The notes beneath the pieces were generated by a model that ran no database searches, had not been told where the DNA came from, and was given only the letters and a program-made list of their open reading frames with translations. A stretch of DNA of 64,000 nt, taken from positions 1-64,000 of the forward strand of contig JABRVX010000040.1 of assembly GCA_039961735.1 (NCBI GenBank), given 5' to 3'. The stretch comes from Fimbriimonadia bacterium. GTDB taxonomy: Bacteria; Armatimonadota; Fimbriimonadia; Fimbriimonadales; JABRVX01. Shown piece by piece: positions 26,809 to 36,215 of this stretch (position 1 is the stretch's first letter; each line of letters opens with the position of its first letter). The translations under genes and the position numbers were made by a program.

Positions 26809-27716
26809 GCCTGTTGGACATCCGCAGCCTCGAGAGGAGTGAGATCGAGACCTACATTCGGGAGGCTATCAAGTATCGCAACGCCTGTACGTCCGGGGAG
26901 CCGGTGCCTCAGGTTTCCGGCACCGTGTGTCTCCTTTTCTTCGAAGCCAGCACTCGCACGCGTGCCTCTTTCGAGAGTGCGGCTCGCAAACTGGGCCTAA
27001 GTGGGTCCTTCGTGGCTCCCGCGACCAGCTCCATCCAGAAGGGTGAGTCCATTCTGGACACCGTAGTGACTCTGGACTACGCGGGTGTGGACTGCTTGGT
27101 GATCCGCCATCCTAGCCCTGGGGCACCACACAAGGCTGCCGAAGTCTTCGATGGGGGAGTGGTAAATGCAGGGGACGGCTGCCACGAACATCCGACGCAG
27201 GCACTCGCCGACCTGCTTACCATCATCAGCCGGAAGGGTACCGTCGCAGGGCTCACGGTCGCCATCGTAGGTGACATCGTTCACAGTCGGGTGGCTCGGT
27301 CCAACGCTTGGTGTCTGACGAAGATGGGTGCGAAGGTGCGTTTCGTCGGTCCTCTGACGTTGCTGCCGAAGGACTGCAGCTTGCTTCCTGTGGAGCCCTG
27401 TGACAACCTGGCCGCCGGACTGTCGGACGCGGATGTGGTGATGGCCCTGCGCCTGCAACGCGAGCGGATGAACGGTTATGACCTGGGAAGCCTGGCCGAG
27501 TACACCCAGCACTTTCAGATCAACCGCGAGTCGCTGAAATTGGCAAAGGATGACGTGCTGGTCATGCACCCGGGCCCTATCAACCGCGGCGTGGAGCTGG
27601 ACGACTTCGCTGCGGACAGCACCTTCTCGGCGATACACAACCAGGTAGAAAATGGGATCTACGTGCGGATGGCGGTGCTAGCGAACGAGTTCGATAAGCT
27701 GCGAGGAGACGCATGA
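26805..27716 (+). CDS. pyrB: Aspartate carbamoyltransferase catalytic subunit
   Basis: ATCase catalyses carbamoyl phosphate + L-aspartate to N-carbamoyl-L-aspartate, the committed pyrimidine step. At 303 residues it is the normal catalytic chain. It shows FFEASTRTRASFESAARKLG (carbamoyl phosphate site), ATSSIQKGESILDT, HEHPTQALADLLT and MHPGPINRGVE. No pyrI regulatory gene is adjacent, in keeping with PyrR-type operons. Start and stop overlap pyrR and pyrC by 4 bp each, giving tight translational coupling. Confidence 0.97.
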   Translation: MSLLDIRSLERSEIETYIREAIKYRNACTSGEPVPQVSGTVCLLFFEASTRTRASFESAARKLGLSGSFVAPATSSIQKGESILDTVVTLDYAGVDCLVIRHPSPGAPHKAAEVFDGGVVNAGDGCHEHPTQALADLLTIISRKGTVAGLTVAIVGDIVHSRVARSNAWCLTKMGAKVRFVGPLTLLPKDCSLLPVEPCDNLAAGLSDADVVMALRLQRERMNGYDLGSLAEYTQHFQINRESLKLAKDDVLVMHPGPINRGVELDDFAADSTFSAIHNQVENGIYVRMAVLANEFDKLRGDA

Positions 27717-29029
27717 AGACGCTGCTCAAGGGTGGTAGGGTGCTCGATCCGTCCCAGAACCTCGACGTAATCGGCGATCTACTGATCGAGAACGACCAGA
27801 TCGTCGAGATGAACGGGCAGGAGAAGCTGGAGCCGGGTGATACCATCATTGACTGCACGGGTCTGTGGGTGTGTCCCGGTCTCATTGACCTGCATGTTCA
27901 CCTTCGCGAGCCGGGATTCGAGTACAAGGAGACGATTAGCACCGGTACGCAGGCTGCGGCAGCGGGCGGTTTCACTACCATCTGCTGCATGCCGAACACG
28001 GACCCCCCTCTTGACAAGCGGGCCATCATCGAGTACGTAGTGACGCGCGCGGCTTCTTCCGAGAGCGGCGGCATCTTCGTTGCTCCCATCGGAGCGGTGG
28101 CGCGAGGAATGGGCAGTGACCACCTAGCCGAGATCGCATCCATGAAGGAGGCCGGCATTGTTGCGGTGAGCGATGACGCGTTTCCCATTCAGGATGCAGA
28201 GATGATGCATCAGGCGATGCAGTACTGCAAGATGCTCGACCTCCCAATAGCCACTCACTGCGAAGATCTGAGCCTCACACGCGGCGGGGCAATGAACGAA
28301 GGCGCGATGAGCGCCGTGTTAGGTCTGAAGGGTATGCCACGCACGGCGGAAGACATCCAGGTCGCGCGCAACTGCGTGCTCAGCATCTCCACCGGTTGCC
28401 GATTACACGTGTGCCACGTCAGCACTTGGGGCGCCGTCGAGACCATCCGGAAGGCCAAGTCGCTGGGCGCGCCGGTGACCGCCGAGGTGACCCCGCATCA
28501 CCTCATCCTCACCGACAATGCGACCGACGGATTCGACACTAACTGCAAGATGAACCCACCGCTGCGTACGCAGAAGGACGTGGACGCGCTCCGAGAAGCG
28601 CTGGCCGACGGCACCATAGACTGCATCGCCACCGATCACGCCCCCCACTCGCTGCATGAAAAGCAGCTACCATTCTCCGAAGCGCCTTTCGGCATCGTGG
28701 GGCTGGAGAGCGCAGTGGGGCTGATACTAACACATCTGACACATACTGGGGTACTCTCCCCGCTGCAGACGATACGCGCGATGAGTACGGCACCCGCCGA
28801 GGCCTTTGCGCTGGGTGGCGGAACGCTGATCCCCGGAGAGCTCCCCGCCGCACAGATCACGGTGATCGATCCTGACCTAGAGTGGACGTTCGACGTGCGC
28901 AAGACGTTCTCCAAGAGCCGAAACTCGCCCTTCCACGGATGGCAACTTCGCGGAAAAGCCGTGATGACCATCTGGGGCGACGAGGTCTACCGAGACGGCG
29001 TCATGGACGCGCGCGTCTCGACGCAATGA
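27713..29029 (+). CDS. pyrC: Dihydroorotase
   Basis: Converts carbamoyl aspartate to dihydroorotate. The 438-residue length and the metal motif LIDLHVHLREPGFEYKE place it with type I dihydroorotases, with TEVTPHHL-like (VTAEVTPHHLILTD), KMNPPLR and DCIATDHAPHS further along providing His and catalytic Asp. It is the third gene of the pyr operon, overlapping pyrB by 4 bp and ending three bases before carA. Confidence 0.96.
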   Translation: MKTLLKGGRVLDPSQNLDVIGDLLIENDQIVEMNGQEKLEPGDTIIDCTGLWVCPGLIDLHVHLREPGFEYKETISTGTQAAAAGGFTTICCMPNTDPPLDKRAIIEYVVTRAASSESGGIFVAPIGAVARGMGSDHLAEIASMKEAGIVAVSDDAFPIQDAEMMHQAMQYCKMLDLPIATHCEDLSLTRGGAMNEGAMSAVLGLKGMPRTAEDIQVARNCVLSISTGCRLHVCHVSTWGAVETIRKAKSLGAPVTAEVTPHHLILTDNATDGFDTNCKMNPPLRTQKDVDALREALADGTIDCIATDHAPHSLHEKQLPFSEAPFGIVGLESAVGLILTHLTHTGVLSPLQTIRAMSTAPAEAFALGGGTLIPGELPAAQITVIDPDLEWTFDVRKTFSKSRNSPFHGWQLRGKAVMTIWGDEVYRDGVMDARVSTQ

Positions 29030-29032
29030 GTT

Positions 29033-30136
29033 GTGCACAGCCTGTTAGTTCTCGAAAGCGGAGACCGCTTCGTTGGCGAGCCCATAGGTGCGCGCGGACG
29101 CACCACGGGGGAGATCGTCTTCGTAACCGGCATGACGGGTTATCAGGAGGTCCTGACCGACCCCAGTTATGCCGGGCAGATCGTCGTTTTCACGTATCCG
29201 CTGATAGGTAACTACGGTATCAACGCGGATGACTTCGAGAGTGAGGGCGTTCGCCCGAGAGGCATCGTCGTTCTCCAGGCCTGCCACGAACCTTCTAACT
29301 GGAGAAGCAGGCAGACGCTGCCAGAGTTCCTGGCTCAACACGGCCTAGTGTGCATCGAGGGGGTGGATACTCGTGCGGTCACCCGGCTGATTCGCGACCA
29401 GGGAGCGATGAAAGCCACGATTACCACCGACGAAACCGGGGACGAGGCTCTTGCTCGCCTGCGTGCGGAGCCGGACTACGGAACGCAAACATTCGTCGAA
29501 GAGGTATCCACACACGAGCCATACTGTTGGGGACGTTACGGCAAAGAGCCTTTCAGCTCCTATGAAGAAGGTTACCGCTACCAGGTGGTAGTGCTCGACT
29601 GCGGCATCAAGTACAACATCCTGCGCCGGCTTGCCGCGGCAGGGTGCCGATCTCTCGTACTGCCAGCATCCGCATCGGCGCAAGAGATCCTGGCGCTACC
29701 AGCAGACGGCGTGGTGCTCTCCCCCGGCCCCGGCGATCCAGAGTTGCTAACATCCATCGTCGGCACCGTGACGGAGTTGTTGGGTAGAAAGCCGATCCTC
29801 GGCATCTGCCTTGGTCACCAGATTCTCGCATTGGCGCTCGGCGGGCGAACGGCGAAGCTCAAGTTCGGCCATCACGGAAGCAACCACCCAGTGCGGCAGT
29901 TGGCGGATGGCACGGTGCGAATCACCAGCCAGAACCACGGCTACGCGGTACTGGCAGACAGTCTTGCAGGGAGCGGAGCAGAGCTGACACAGATACACGT
30001 TACGGACGAGTCCGTCGAGGGCTTTCGGCACGATGAACTTCGCCTGACCGCCATCCAGTACCACCCCGAGGCGGCTCCCGGTCCTTGGGACAGCAGACAC
30101 TACATCCCCGACTTCCTGGCCAGTCTGGATAGGTGA
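29033..30136 (+). CDS. carA: Carbamoyl-phosphate synthase small subunit
   Basis: The glutaminase subunit that feeds ammonia to CarB for carbamoyl phosphate. The 367-residue protein has the CarA N-terminal domain (GARGRTTGEIVFVTGMTGYQEVLTDPSY) and a class I glutamine amidotransferase domain. The domain has Cys259 in ILGICLGHQ, the glutamine-binding SPGPGDPE, and the His/Glu pair in IQYHPEAAPGP. The start is GTG 29033. carB, normally the next gene, is absent: a convergent radical SAM gene begins 13 bp after the stop, so the large subunit must be encoded elsewhere. Confidence 0.96.
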   Translation: MHSLLVLESGDRFVGEPIGARGRTTGEIVFVTGMTGYQEVLTDPSYAGQIVVFTYPLIGNYGINADDFESEGVRPRGIVVLQACHEPSNWRSRQTLPEFLAQHGLVCIEGVDTRAVTRLIRDQGAMKATITTDETGDEALARLRAEPDYGTQTFVEEVSTHEPYCWGRYGKEPFSSYEEGYRYQVVVLDCGIKYNILRRLAAAGCRSLVLPASASAQEILALPADGVVLSPGPGDPELLTSIVGTVTELLGRKPILGICLGHQILALALGGRTAKLKFGHHGSNHPVRQLADGTVRITSQNHGYAVLADSLAGSGAELTQIHVTDESVEGFRHDELRLTAIQYHPEAAPGPWDSRHYIPDFLASLDR

Positions 30137-30149
30137 ACGGGCCAGGCAC

Positions 30150-31940
30150 CTACCGGCGGGAGCCTACTTCGCGGCGTGTGCGTAGGTAGTCTCGCAGTCC
30201 CACCCACGGCCTTGGATCCAATTGCTCCCGAATGTCGGGACATATGCCGCAGCGCGAACACACACTGACATCGCACGGTGGGTCCTGTTGCCCTCGCAGC
30301 GCGCGCTGCCATTCCTTCCACAGGTACGACTTGGGGAACCCTAGATCTATAATGTCCCACGGAAAGACCTCGTCGAACTCCCTAGGCCGCTGCGCATAGA
30401 ACACAGGGTCCACTCCCGAGCGCCGGAAGGCCTCTCTCGTGGAGCCCTCTGCCAGATACAACTCGTATACCAACGATGACACCCGCCTATCGCCGCGTGC
30501 CAGCGTGGCCTCCAATACCGCCATCCGCGGACTCTCGCCTAACACACGTACGTCCGGGTACTTGCGAAGACGCGAGCGCACGTGTCGAACCTTCGTTTCG
30601 AGCAGTTTGAGAGGGTCCTGTGCCGCCCACATAAAGGGCGCGCCGGGCTTGGGCACATGACAACTGATGGAAAGCGAGATGCGGTCCGGTCGGAACTCGG
30701 ATCGTATCATCTCCGCTGTCTCGCATATCCCCTCCACGTCCTCGATGGTCTCGGTCGGGAGCCCCACCATGTAATACAGCTTCACGCGACGTACGCCGTA
30801 ACGCAACGCAGTCGCCACCGCGTCGCGAATCTGGTCTGCAGTCAGTCGCTTGTTGATGAACTCCCGCAGCCGCTCGGAGCCGGCCTCCGGGGCGATTGTG
30901 ATGGACTTCTGCCCACCCGCAGCCATGTTCTCGACTAGCTTGGGTGTGATCGTATCAGCCCGCAAGGAGCTAACATTGTATGGGATGGAGCGAGACACGA
31001 GGTCGGTGGTTACCCCCTCCGCGTCCGGGTGATCATACACGCTGGCACCAACGAGACCCACTCGCTCACCTACCACCGTGTTCGCGTAGGTCTCCTGCAC
31101 GGTGGCGCCGCTCTTGAACCGTGGAGGAAGAAAGGCATAGCCTACCACGCAGAACCGACAGTGCCGACCGCATCCACGCATAATCTCCGTCAGCCGCATA
31201 TTGGAGAACTCGGTGTTAGGGGTGGTAATCACGCTCGACGTGTTCAGTCGTTCGAGGTCGTTCACCCACACGCGTCGGACGGGCAGGGGCACCTCGGGTC
31301 GCTTCGCCTCGAAGCCTGCTACCGTCCCATCCGAGTGATAGTGAACGTCGTAGAACGAAGGTACGTAAATGCCGGGGATGCTTGCCAACGCCTCGAGCGT
31401 GGCCTGCCTGTCGCCACCTGCTCCCACCACCGCATCGGTCAGCTGAGCCAGGCTCTCCTCCGCCTCTCCAACCAGCATGGCGTCCACGAATTCGGCAATC
31501 GGCTCGGGGTTCAGCACCGTCACCGGCCCGCCTAACAAGACGAGCGGGTGGCGTTCGTCCCGGTCGGCGGCCCTCAACGGAAGCCCCGCCAGGTCCAGGA
31601 TTTGCAGGATGTTCGGGTAATCGGGCTCGTAGCTGACCGAAAAGCCGAGAATGTCGAACTCACGGACCGCCCGCTGTGTCTCTACAGTGAGAAGCGGTGT
31701 TGCCGTACGACGGTACTCCTCGCGGTCCTCGGGGTCTGGAAGAAACACGCGCTCGCACGCCACGCCAGGCATCTCGTTGAAAAGCCGGTACACCACCTGA
31801 AAACCGAGGTTAGACATGCCCAGGTAGTAGGTGTTGGGAAAGGCGAGCGCCACCCGCAGACGCGCGCCGTGGGGACGCAGGATCGTGCCCCGCTCGTCTT
31901 GGAGCAATCTTTGCAGTTTCTCGATCAGCTTACGGGACAT
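30150..31940 (-). CDS. B12-binding-type radical SAM protein (TIGR03960-like)
   Basis: A 596-residue protein. The N-terminal part resembles a cobalamin-binding Rossmann domain (VALAFPNTYYLGMSNLGFQVVYRLFN...DILGFSVSYE...VLLGGPVTVLNPEPI). A radical SAM core follows, with the cluster motif CGRHCRFC at Cys257, Cys261 and Cys264, and SITIAPEAGSERLREFINK. A C-terminal CSRCGICPD may bind a further metal or cluster. Length and layout match TIGR03960 proteins, whose reaction is not established. They often occur with a partner protein (TIGR03936) and ribonuclease G, neither present here. The gene ends 13 bp from carA. Confidence 0.88.
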   Translation of the reverse strand: MSRKLIEKLQRLLQDERGTILRPHGARLRVALAFPNTYYLGMSNLGFQVVYRLFNEMPGVACERVFLPDPEDREEYRRTATPLLTVETQRAVREFDILGFSVSYEPDYPNILQILDLAGLPLRAADRDERHPLVLLGGPVTVLNPEPIAEFVDAMLVGEAEESLAQLTDAVVGAGGDRQATLEALASIPGIYVPSFYDVHYHSDGTVAGFEAKRPEVPLPVRRVWVNDLERLNTSSVITTPNTEFSNMRLTEIMRGCGRHCRFCVVGYAFLPPRFKSGATVQETYANTVVGERVGLVGASVYDHPDAEGVTTDLVSRSIPYNVSSLRADTITPKLVENMAAGGQKSITIAPEAGSERLREFINKRLTADQIRDAVATALRYGVRRVKLYYMVGLPTETIEDVEGICETAEMIRSEFRPDRISLSISCHVPKPGAPFMWAAQDPLKLLETKVRHVRSRLRKYPDVRVLGESPRMAVLEATLARGDRRVSSLVYELYLAEGSTREAFRRSGVDPVFYAQRPREFDEVFPWDIIDLGFPKSYLWKEWQRALRGQQDPPCDVSVCSRCGICPDIREQLDPRPWVGLRDYLRTRREVGSRR

Positions 31941-31953
31941 GGAGATTCCTAGC

Positions 31954-31980
31954 TTGACTAAGCATCCGGTATTGTATCAT
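31954..31980 (+). promoter_or_regulatory. Putative promoter directly before the repeat/dockerin gene
   Basis: TTGACT (31954-31959) and TATCAT (31975-31980) are 15 bp apart, a short spacer. The -10-like box ends six bases before the ATG at 31987, so a transcript would begin at or very near the start codon. No Shine-Dalgarno sequence is present, which fits a leaderless mRNA. Confidence 0.4.
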
Positions 31981-31986
31981 GTAGAC

Positions 31987-33669
31987 ATGAGTTCGTCCCG
32001 GTCACTCGCCGCCGTAGCGGTTCTTTGCCTCGCCTGCGGCCTTTCGGCTCAATCGCTGTTTCACCAGAGGCTGGCGGTCGGCTTGGGTGCGGCGTCTCAG
32101 GGAATCCTGAACGAGAAGGGCCACGCGGCATTCCTGGCGGTCCCAGCCGACGGGCAGTATTACGATCCGTGGATCGCAGGCCGACCCTTCGCCCCCCACC
32201 TGCTTATCGGCGGGCGAACCTGCGAGCTATACGCACTAGACCCGACGGGAACCTTGCTCTGGGGCCTGCAGCGCGACTCGGTGGGGCCCTACAGGCACGC
32301 GTACCTGGATGTGACCGATCTCAGTGCCGAGGTCGGAAGCCTTACGAGCAACGCTAGAGGAGCGGGGTTTATGCCCGCAAGCGGGCAACCGGTTTGGTAT
32401 GACGGTAAGAGGGTGTACGTCGGGACCACCGCCTACAGCGATGCTATCCTCGGTGGGGGCTCGACCTCGATCGGCACCGCGCTGGTAGACGATGCCGGCA
32501 ACATCGCCTGGTCGGGAAGCGGTCCGGCAACGGGTGGGCAGCGCGATGTCTTCTTCAACTCCACGAACCTGAGCGCAGCTGTACTCGGCTCTTCGCGCTT
32601 CGCGGCTCCGGTGGCCACCTCCGGCGGAAAGACCGCCTGGTTCGGATACGGCAGCCTCACCGACGGGAACACCGACTCCTTTGTCAACACTACCAACGTC
32701 AGCCGCGCAGCGCTCGGCACGGACCCGCGCGAGGCCTATCCTAAGGCGGTCAACGCCTTTGGAAAGCTGCTGTGGTCGGGCTGGGGCACTGCGACCTTCG
32801 GCGGGCTCGACGTGTTCCTGGACGGCACCAATCTCAGCATGCCGCTTCTAGGCAACGGGGAGGACCGCTCGGCTACTCCCATTGGGATGAGCCCAACGGC
32901 CTCGGCCCTTTGGATCGGGCAGTCGTTCCAGGCGACCGGAAGCGCTCCTGTGCTCTATCTCAACTCCACCAACTACAGCGGGCCGATCCTGGGGAGCGGC
33001 GGCGACGTGGTGGCCCTCGGGATCACCGATGGCGGAGTTCCTGTCTGGGCCGGCACGGGCGAAGGCACCTCGGGCCGCCGCAACGTCTTTCGCGGAACAG
33101 TCAACGTGACCAAAGCGGCCTACGGGGGCACGAGCCGCTTCAGCTTCCTCATGGCGATGAACCGAAGGGGCCAGGTGTTGTGGAGGGCAGAAGAGCCGGA
33201 AGGCACCCTCACCGTGTGGCTGACATCGCCCAGCCTCCCGACCACCCTCACCGGAACCATCGACCTCGATGGTCTCGCCGACCCACAGCCGCGCGATGTG
33301 GTGTTCGAGTTCTTGGAGCCGGGAACGGGCGACGTGCTGTTCACGCAGGACGTGTACCTGTATGCCGATGGCTCCTTCTACGCCGAACCGCCGCAGACCG
33401 GCCTCTTCGACATTCGCGTGCGCTCCCCGCATTTCGTAAGCCGCGTGGCTCGGGGCATTCCCGTGTGCGAGACGGGCTCGTTCGCCCTTTCGCTGCCGAA
33501 TGGGGATGCGAACTTGGACAACGTGGTGGACCTGAACGATCTGAGCGCGGTGCTGCTGCGCTTCGCCTCTGCGGGCAACGGCGATCCGGTTGACCTGAAC
33601 GAGGACGACACGGTGGACCTGCTCGACCTCAGCATCGTCCTGCTGTCGTTCGCGAAGACCGGCGAGTAG
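31987..33669 (+). CDS. Secreted repeat protein with C-terminal dockerin-type domain
   Basis: A 560-residue protein with a signal peptide (SLAAVAVLCLACGLSAQS). Its body is built of about seven repeats of 43-47 residues with the pattern xNxTNLSxxxLG, then P-x6-G-x3-W-G-x-G-x2-T-x-G-x2-DVF; clear units begin at FNSTNLS, VNTTNVS, LDGTNLS, LNSTNYS and GTVNVT. Spacing and number suggest a beta-propeller, which is inference. A Thr-rich beta domain follows. The last about 60 residues (NGDANLDNVVDLNDLSAVLLRF and DLNEDDTVDLLDLSIVLLSF) are two Ca-binding dockerin-type repeats. ATG 31987 is chosen for the signal peptide. It meets the ABC transporter operon tail to tail, with 4 bp between. Confidence 0.82.
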   Translation: MSSSRSLAAVAVLCLACGLSAQSLFHQRLAVGLGAASQGILNEKGHAAFLAVPADGQYYDPWIAGRPFAPHLLIGGRTCELYALDPTGTLLWGLQRDSVGPYRHAYLDVTDLSAEVGSLTSNARGAGFMPASGQPVWYDGKRVYVGTTAYSDAILGGGSTSIGTALVDDAGNIAWSGSGPATGGQRDVFFNSTNLSAAVLGSSRFAAPVATSGGKTAWFGYGSLTDGNTDSFVNTTNVSRAALGTDPREAYPKAVNAFGKLLWSGWGTATFGGLDVFLDGTNLSMPLLGNGEDRSATPIGMSPTASALWIGQSFQATGSAPVLYLNSTNYSGPILGSGGDVVALGITDGGVPVWAGTGEGTSGRRNVFRGTVNVTKAAYGGTSRFSFLMAMNRRGQVLWRAEEPEGTLTVWLTSPSLPTTLTGTIDLDGLADPQPRDVVFEFLEPGTGDVLFTQDVYLYADGSFYAEPPQTGLFDIRVRSPHFVSRVARGIPVCETGSFALSLPNGDANLDNVVDLNDLSAVLLRFASAGNGDPVDLNEDDTVDLLDLSIVLLSFAKTGE

Positions 33670-33673
33670 AGAG

Positions 33674-35188
33674 TCAAGCCGACATCGTCTCGACACCGGT
33701 CATCAGTCTCATCAGGCCCTCTTCGGTGGCCTGTTCGGCCTGCACCTCGCCGACGATTCGCCCGTTGCGCAGAACCAGAATGCGGTCGCACAAGTTCAGC
33801 AACTCCGGCAACTCGCTGGAGATGACCAAGACCCCTCGGCCGTCGTCTGCCATCGCCCGCACCAGCGAGTGGATCTCCGCCTTCGCCCCGACGTCCACCC
33901 CGCGAGTGGGCTCGTCGAGAAGCAGTACCTGGCACTGCGCCGCCAGCCACTTGGCCATCACCAGCTTCTGCTGATTGCCGCCAGAAAGCCCCGCTGCGAC
34001 CGCGTCCAAAGATGGTGCCTTCACGCTCATTGCCGTGAAGAACCTTGTCGCCAGCTCCCGCTCCGCACGCGCGTTCACCCAACCGCCGCGCGAAAGGGAG
34101 TCCAGTACAGGAAGCGAGATGTTATCCTTGGCAGACATACCTAGCACGAGCCCGTGCCGTTTGCGGTCTTCGGGCACCAGGCCGACCCCCAGCCGCATCA
34201 TCGTGGTCGGGCTGCGCTGCTCGATTGCTTGGCCCGCCACGGCCACTTCGCCCTGGACGAGCGGGTCGAGCCCGAAGATAGCCAGTGCCACCTCGGTCCG
34301 CCCGGAACCTACCAGGCCTGCCAGCCCGACGATCTCCCCGCCGTGCACGGTGAGATTGATGTCGAAGAACCTGCGCGGGCTGGTCAGGCCCTTCACTCGC
34401 AACAGCTCCGGTCCCAACGACACCCTGCTGTTCGTCGGCCTGCTTTCCACCACGCGGCCGATCATCATCCGTATCAGATCATCACGTGTTAGGTCCACGG
34501 CAGGACAGGTGCCTACCACTTGTCCGTCCCGCAGGACCGTCACCGTATCACACAGTTCGAACACCTCCTCCATACGGTGTGACACATAGATGCATGACAC
34601 CCCCTGCGACAGCAGTTCGCGGATCTGCTCGAATAGCACCTGCGTCTCGTATAGCGAGAGGCTGCTAGTAGGCTCGTCGAAGATCAACACCTTCGCGCCG
34701 CGCCCCACGGCACCCGCTACCTGTGCCAACTGCTGCTTGCTGATGGGCAGGTCACCAACCAAGCACCACGGGTCTACATCCAAGTGGATGCGCCGTAGCC
34801 ATGCTCTGGCGCGTCGCTCCATCTCTCTGCGATCCACGAAAGGCCCACGCGCCGGCGGATCGTCCAGACACAGGTTCTCGGCCACCGATAGATTCTCGCA
34901 AAACGACAACTCTTGGTGTACGATGCCGATCCCTGCCCGAATAGCATCCAGCGGCCCGGTGAAATGCACCGGCCTGCCATCCAGCAGGACCTGCCCCGCA
35001 TCCTGCATCAGCAGTCCCGCCAGGACCTTACCCAGTGTGCTCTTGCCTGCGCCATTTTCGCCAACTAACGCATGACAAGAGGCACGCCGCACTTGCAGGC
35101 CGACATCGTCCAGTGCTAACACGCCGGGAAACCGCTTGGTGATCCCCCGAGCCTCGAGCACTACCTCCTCCGAAGGACGGCTAGTCAC
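33674..35188 (-). CDS. Sugar ABC transporter ATP-binding protein (RbsA/MglA type)
   Basis: A 504-residue fused double ATPase that powers uptake of a pentose or galactose-type sugar. The first cassette has Walker A GENGAGKSTLGKVLAG near residue 40 and Walker B VLIFDEPTSSLS. Its signature is unusual (LPISKQQLAQVA instead of LSVGQQQ). The second cassette has the typically degenerate P-loop GLVGSGRTEVALAIFG, then signature LSGGNQQKLVMAKWLA and Walker B VLLLDEPTRGVDVGAK. It follows the binding-protein gene with an 8-bp overlap and is the last gene of the operon. The identity of the sugar cannot be read here. Confidence 0.94.
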   Translation of the reverse strand: MTSRPSEEVVLEARGITKRFPGVLALDDVGLQVRRASCHALVGENGAGKSTLGKVLAGLLMQDAGQVLLDGRPVHFTGPLDAIRAGIGIVHQELSFCENLSVAENLCLDDPPARGPFVDRREMERRARAWLRRIHLDVDPWCLVGDLPISKQQLAQVAGAVGRGAKVLIFDEPTSSLSLYETQVLFEQIRELLSQGVSCIYVSHRMEEVFELCDTVTVLRDGQVVGTCPAVDLTRDDLIRMMIGRVVESRPTNSRVSLGPELLRVKGLTSPRRFFDINLTVHGGEIVGLAGLVGSGRTEVALAIFGLDPLVQGEVAVAGQAIEQRSPTTMMRLGVGLVPEDRKRHGLVLGMSAKDNISLPVLDSLSRGGWVNARAERELATRFFTAMSVKAPSLDAVAAGLSGGNQQKLVMAKWLAAQCQVLLLDEPTRGVDVGAKAEIHSLVRAMADDGRGVLVISSELPELLNLCDRILVLRNGRIVGEVQAEQATEEGLMRLMTGVETMSA

Positions 35189-36206
35189 CCGCTAGGTACT
35201 TCGGATCCACGTCCGAGAAGCCCCATTCCTTCAGTTGTCTGGCCCATTCCGACAGGTTCTCCTTGGACACGCGGACCAGCTCCATCTTGTTGATCGGCGG
35301 AATGTCCTTCTTGTGAATCAGCTTGTCCACGATCATCTCTACGGACACCTTGCCCCATAGATAGGTGGGTTGGGCAAGGAGGACCGGGGCGATGCCCTTT
35401 TCTATGTACGGAAGCTGCGCAGGCAGGCAGTCCACTGCTACCACCTTCACCTTCGAAGGATCCAGGTCGGTTAGCAGCGTCTTCGTGAAGAGCGGCCACC
35501 CGCCGATCATCGCCCAGGCCGTGATCTCGGGGTTGGCTTGCATCACGCGCAGCACCTCGGCGGCGGCATCCTGGGGAGTTTCTGCGTGATGAAAGGTCCC
35601 GATGATCTTAAGACCAGGGTGCTTGGCAGCTTCCTGCATGGCCCCCTGTACGCGCTTCTGCAGGTTAGGAGCATTCTGATTGCCAGCGAGGATCGCCACG
35701 TTCGCCTTCCCGTTCGTCTGCACGGCCAGCTCCGCCATCACCTTGGTGCCGGTTTCGACATCATCCACACCGTAGAAAGCGAAGCGCTTCGAGTCCGGTG
35801 CATCGCTGTCGAAGGTCATGACGGGAATACCCGCGTCCACAGCGTCATTGATGGCACCTGTTACCTTGCCAGCATCGGAACAGGAGATGAGGATCACGTC
35901 GGCACCCTCGTTGACAGCCTGTTGCACACGTTGGGCCTGAATCTGCCCATCCTCTGTAGGAGGTGTGCGCCAGTCAATCTCGATGTTCACACCCGTCTCC
36001 TGCGAAAGTCGTCTTGCCGCATCCTCCGCACCGGTGCGTGCCGAGATGAAGACTGGGTTCGTCGAGCTCTTCGCGATCATCACTATCTTGAGCGACTTAG
36101 GCTTTTCTCCAGTCTTCGGTTCTTGCTTGCTGCATCCGGCGGCAAGCAGCACGATACCACCGAGCGTTGCTAGCACTGCTATGTGCAGTCGTTCCTTCAT
36201 TGTCAT
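35181..36206 (-). CDS. Sugar ABC transporter substrate-binding lipoprotein (RbsB type)
   Basis: A 341-residue periplasmic-binding protein with a lipoprotein signal (ATLGGIVLLAAGC, lipobox LAAGC). The type I fold starts at LKIVMIAKSSTNPVFISARTGAEDAARRL and includes VQQAVNEGADVILISCSDAG, VMTFDSDAPDSKRFAFYGVDD and AWAMIGGWPLF. It delivers the sugar to the membrane permease. Start ATG 36206 has a full AGGAGG about five bases upstream. The gene lies 9 bp after the permease gene and overlaps the ATPase gene, so the order is permease, binding protein, ATPase, all leftward. Confidence 0.94.
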   Translation of the reverse strand: MTMKERLHIAVLATLGGIVLLAAGCSKQEPKTGEKPKSLKIVMIAKSSTNPVFISARTGAEDAARRLSQETGVNIEIDWRTPPTEDGQIQAQRVQQAVNEGADVILISCSDAGKVTGAINDAVDAGIPVMTFDSDAPDSKRFAFYGVDDVETGTKVMAELAVQTNGKANVAILAGNQNAPNLQKRVQGAMQEAAKHPGLKIIGTFHHAETPQDAAAEVLRVMQANPEITAWAMIGGWPLFTKTLLTDLDPSKVKVVAVDCLPAQLPYIEKGIAPVLLAQPTYLWGKVSVEMIVDKLIHKKDIPPINKMELVRVSKENLSEWARQLKEWGFSDVDPKYLAGD

Positions 36207-36215
36207 CGTTACCTC

